Shown: positions 5,073-6,362 of the stretch, in pieces
Layout: the number at the start of each line of letters is the position of its first letter
Position numbering within the stretch: position 1 is the stretch's first letter
Origin: Methanomassiliicoccales archaeon
GTDB lineage: Archaea > Thermoplasmatota > Thermoplasmata > Methanomassiliicoccales > JACIVX01
DNA length: 6,362 nucleotides
Direction of reading: 5' to 3'
NCBI GenBank assembly: GCA_028682925.1
Contig: JAJRAG010000083.1
Span: 1 to 6,362 of the forward strand
Notes under the pieces: generated by a model
Seen by the model: only the letters and a program-made list of their open reading frames with translations
Told to the model about the DNA's origin: nothing
Database searches by the model: none
Program-made: the position numbers and the translations under genes

Positions 5073-6362
5073 ATGAGACTGAGTACTCTAGTGAGCAAAT
5101 CAGCTAGTTTTCTGATTGTATGGAGCTTGATGTTCTCCTCGTTTGCTGGCCTGTTACTGCTGGGAATACCAAACGTTGGCCAGGCCGTGCTACCATCAGA
5201 ATATTCGAACGGCGACGTGATAATTGGTGCCGATTATGCAATCTCGAATTGGGCCATAGCCAATCGAGTCCAATACATGGACGGTAACCTTACGATCCGC
5301 TCTGGAGGTGTAGTGACTATCACCGACGGAGGATTGAGCTTCACCCAGGATACCGGTCCAGATGGAATAGCTGGAACAGCCGATGATCATGTATACACCT
5401 TAATCATCGAAGATGGCGGCAGGCTTGTAATGGAAAGATCGATTCTGACCACCCACCTGGATTTACTCTACGATTTCCCGAGCCTTGGCGTCATTGTGAG
5501 AAATGGAGGGGAGTTTGAAGTAAGGAACTCCACATTGAAGTTCCCTGGCCACATGGTCGTCGATGACTCCACTTTGACGATGTGGAACGCGACGGTTGAT
5601 GGACAGGATTCCACCGACATCGAAGATTACTGCAACAATACGCAATTCCAGTCAGACTCGTTCGACGATTCTCCGGTAATGCTTTTCGTTTCGAGTGTCG
5701 TCAATATCTACGATTCAGAGATCAGTGGATTGTACGAGGCTGAGGTGCCGCCTGCCTCTTTGTATGACCATTCATATAGCTTCGCTTCCGACGACGGAGA
5801 CAGATCGGTGGTGACATACAATATCACAAGGACCGTCGCCGCTCTGGGTGCAGGAAACCCGTCTGGTCAACTACTTGCGAACCTCACGATGGATGATTCG
5901 GGGCTGTTCGCAGTAGGGTCAGGCCAGCAGCTATTGACTTCTGGCATCGACGTGGCGGGCCTTGCGTTCTCAGGGACCTCCGGTGTGGTTATCACATTAC
6001 ATGCGAAGTACAAGACGGACGCAGGATATGCTGGTACAAATCCTATCCGATGGCAATACAATAAAGGGTCTCTGAGATCTAGTGTGATCGTGCCTGCAGA
6101 TACATCTTCGCCGTTTGGACCGAATCTGGAGGTAACCAGATATGCCAAATTGCCATCGATGTCTTCCGCGGACTTGAGCGGTCTGAACATCTCATTCGCA
6201 AACGGTGGCGCAAACACGGTTTACTTCAACAGACTATGGGTCACCGTCGAGATGCCGATCCCGACCTTCCGGAATCTGACGCTTGCTGGATCGACGCAAA
6301 TGACAGCTGTCAATTCCTACATTTCGACCGACTTCTCAGATGATCCACTCGTGCACAACCAA
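5073..6362 (+). CDS. Secreted beta-helix surface glycoprotein (partial, 3' end outside window)
   Basis: The frame from ATG 5073 is open to the last base (430 codons, no stop). Residues 1-38 form a signal peptide: MRLSTLVSKS, a hydrophobic core at 11-32, and likely cleavage after VGQA (38). There is no lipobox Cys. Residues about 71-220 contain repeated rungs of a right-handed beta-helix type: GNLTIRSGGVVTITDGGLSF, TLIIEDGGRLVMERSILTT, VIVRNGGEFEVRNSTLKF, MVVDDSTLTMWNATV and MLFVSSVVNIYDSEISG. A loop after the first rung, DTGPDGIAGTADDH (93-106), is Asp/Gly-rich and may bind calcium. Residues about 230-395 look like beta-sandwich material (SGVVITLHAKYKT, VYFNRLWVTVEMP). Rung-like sequence seems to resume at about 400 (FRNLTLAGSTQMTAVNSYIS). 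Eight N-x-S/T sequons (N72, 152, 172, 188, 250, 270, 372, 401) fit a glycosylated cell-surface protein. The specific role (adhesin, S-layer-associated or carbohydrate-active) is unknown. A C-terminal anchor would lie outside the window. Confidence 0.85.
   Translation, partial: MRLSTLVSKSASFLIVWSLMFSSFAGLLLLGIPNVGQAVLPSEYSNGDVIIGADYAISNWAIANRVQYMDGNLTIRSGGVVTITDGGLSFTQDTGPDGIAGTADDHVYTLIIEDGGRLVMERSILTTHLDLLYDFPSLGVIVRNGGEFEVRNSTLKFPGHMVVDDSTLTMWNATVDGQDSTDIEDYCNNTQFQSDSFDDSPVMLFVSSVVNIYDSEISGLYEAEVPPASLYDHSYSFASDDGDRSVVTYNITRTVAALGAGNPSGQLLANLTMDDSGLFAVGSGQQLLTSGIDVAGLAFSGTSGVVITLHAKYKTDAGYAGTNPIRWQYNKGSLRSSVIVPADTSSPFGPNLEVTRYAKLPSMSSADLSGLNISFANGGANTVYFNRLWVTVEMPIPTFRNLTLAGSTQMTAVNSYISTDFSDDPLVHNQ

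Noticed and set aside
5867..6217. A - strand open frame of 116 codons near the right end
   Set aside because: It lies opposite the signal-peptide-led frame that is open from 5073 to the window end, which has a promoter, ribosome site and coherent beta-rich composition.

Overview
The window looks like a chromosomal segment from an archaeon, most likely a euryarchaeal lineage such as Thermoplasmatota (the lineage is inference; the domain call is better supported). The reasons are GGTG-type ribosome binding sites just before several starts (GGTGAT before gyrA, AGGTGG before the last gene), TATA-like boxes with purine-rich BRE-like flanks about 25-50 bases upstream of three genes, a short KaiC/RAD55-type ATPase of a kind common in archaea, and a zinc-ribbon coiled-coil protein. 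DNA gyrase (gyrB-gyrA) is of bacterial type; several euryarchaeal groups are known to carry such an acquired gyrase.

Layout: all five genes are on the + strand. Positions 1-131 are the last 42 codons of gyrB. Eight bases later comes a complete gyrA (140-2662, 840 aa) in an evident gyrB-gyrA operon. After 192 bases and a new promoter comes a 235-aa single-domain RecA/KaiC-like ATPase with an atypical Walker A (2855-3562). After 67 bases, again with a promoter, a TTG-started 406-aa protein follows (3630-4850), with a long charged coiled coil and two matching zinc ribbons. A 222-base AT-rich intergenic region (4851-5072) then leads to a secreted, sequon-rich beta-helix surface protein, which starts at 5073 and stays open to the end of the window (430 codons visible).

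How the parts relate: gyrB and gyrA make the two subunits of gyrase. The ATPase and the coiled-coil zinc-ribbon protein are adjacent and co-oriented but seem to have separate promoters; a functional link between them is only a hypothesis. The surface protein is probably an independent unit. An exact 13-base repeat is shared by the upstream regions of the ATPase and the surface protein, which may mean shared regulation.

The most noteworthy points are the Met at the quinolone-contact position of GyrA (equivalent to E. coli Ser83), the Walker A glycine replaced by Met in the ATPase, the paired zinc ribbons with identical spacing, the shared upstream 13-mer, and the surface protein that runs off the window edge. 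No tRNA, rRNA, CRISPR array or insertion sequence was seen. No stretch without a gene exceeds 300 bases.
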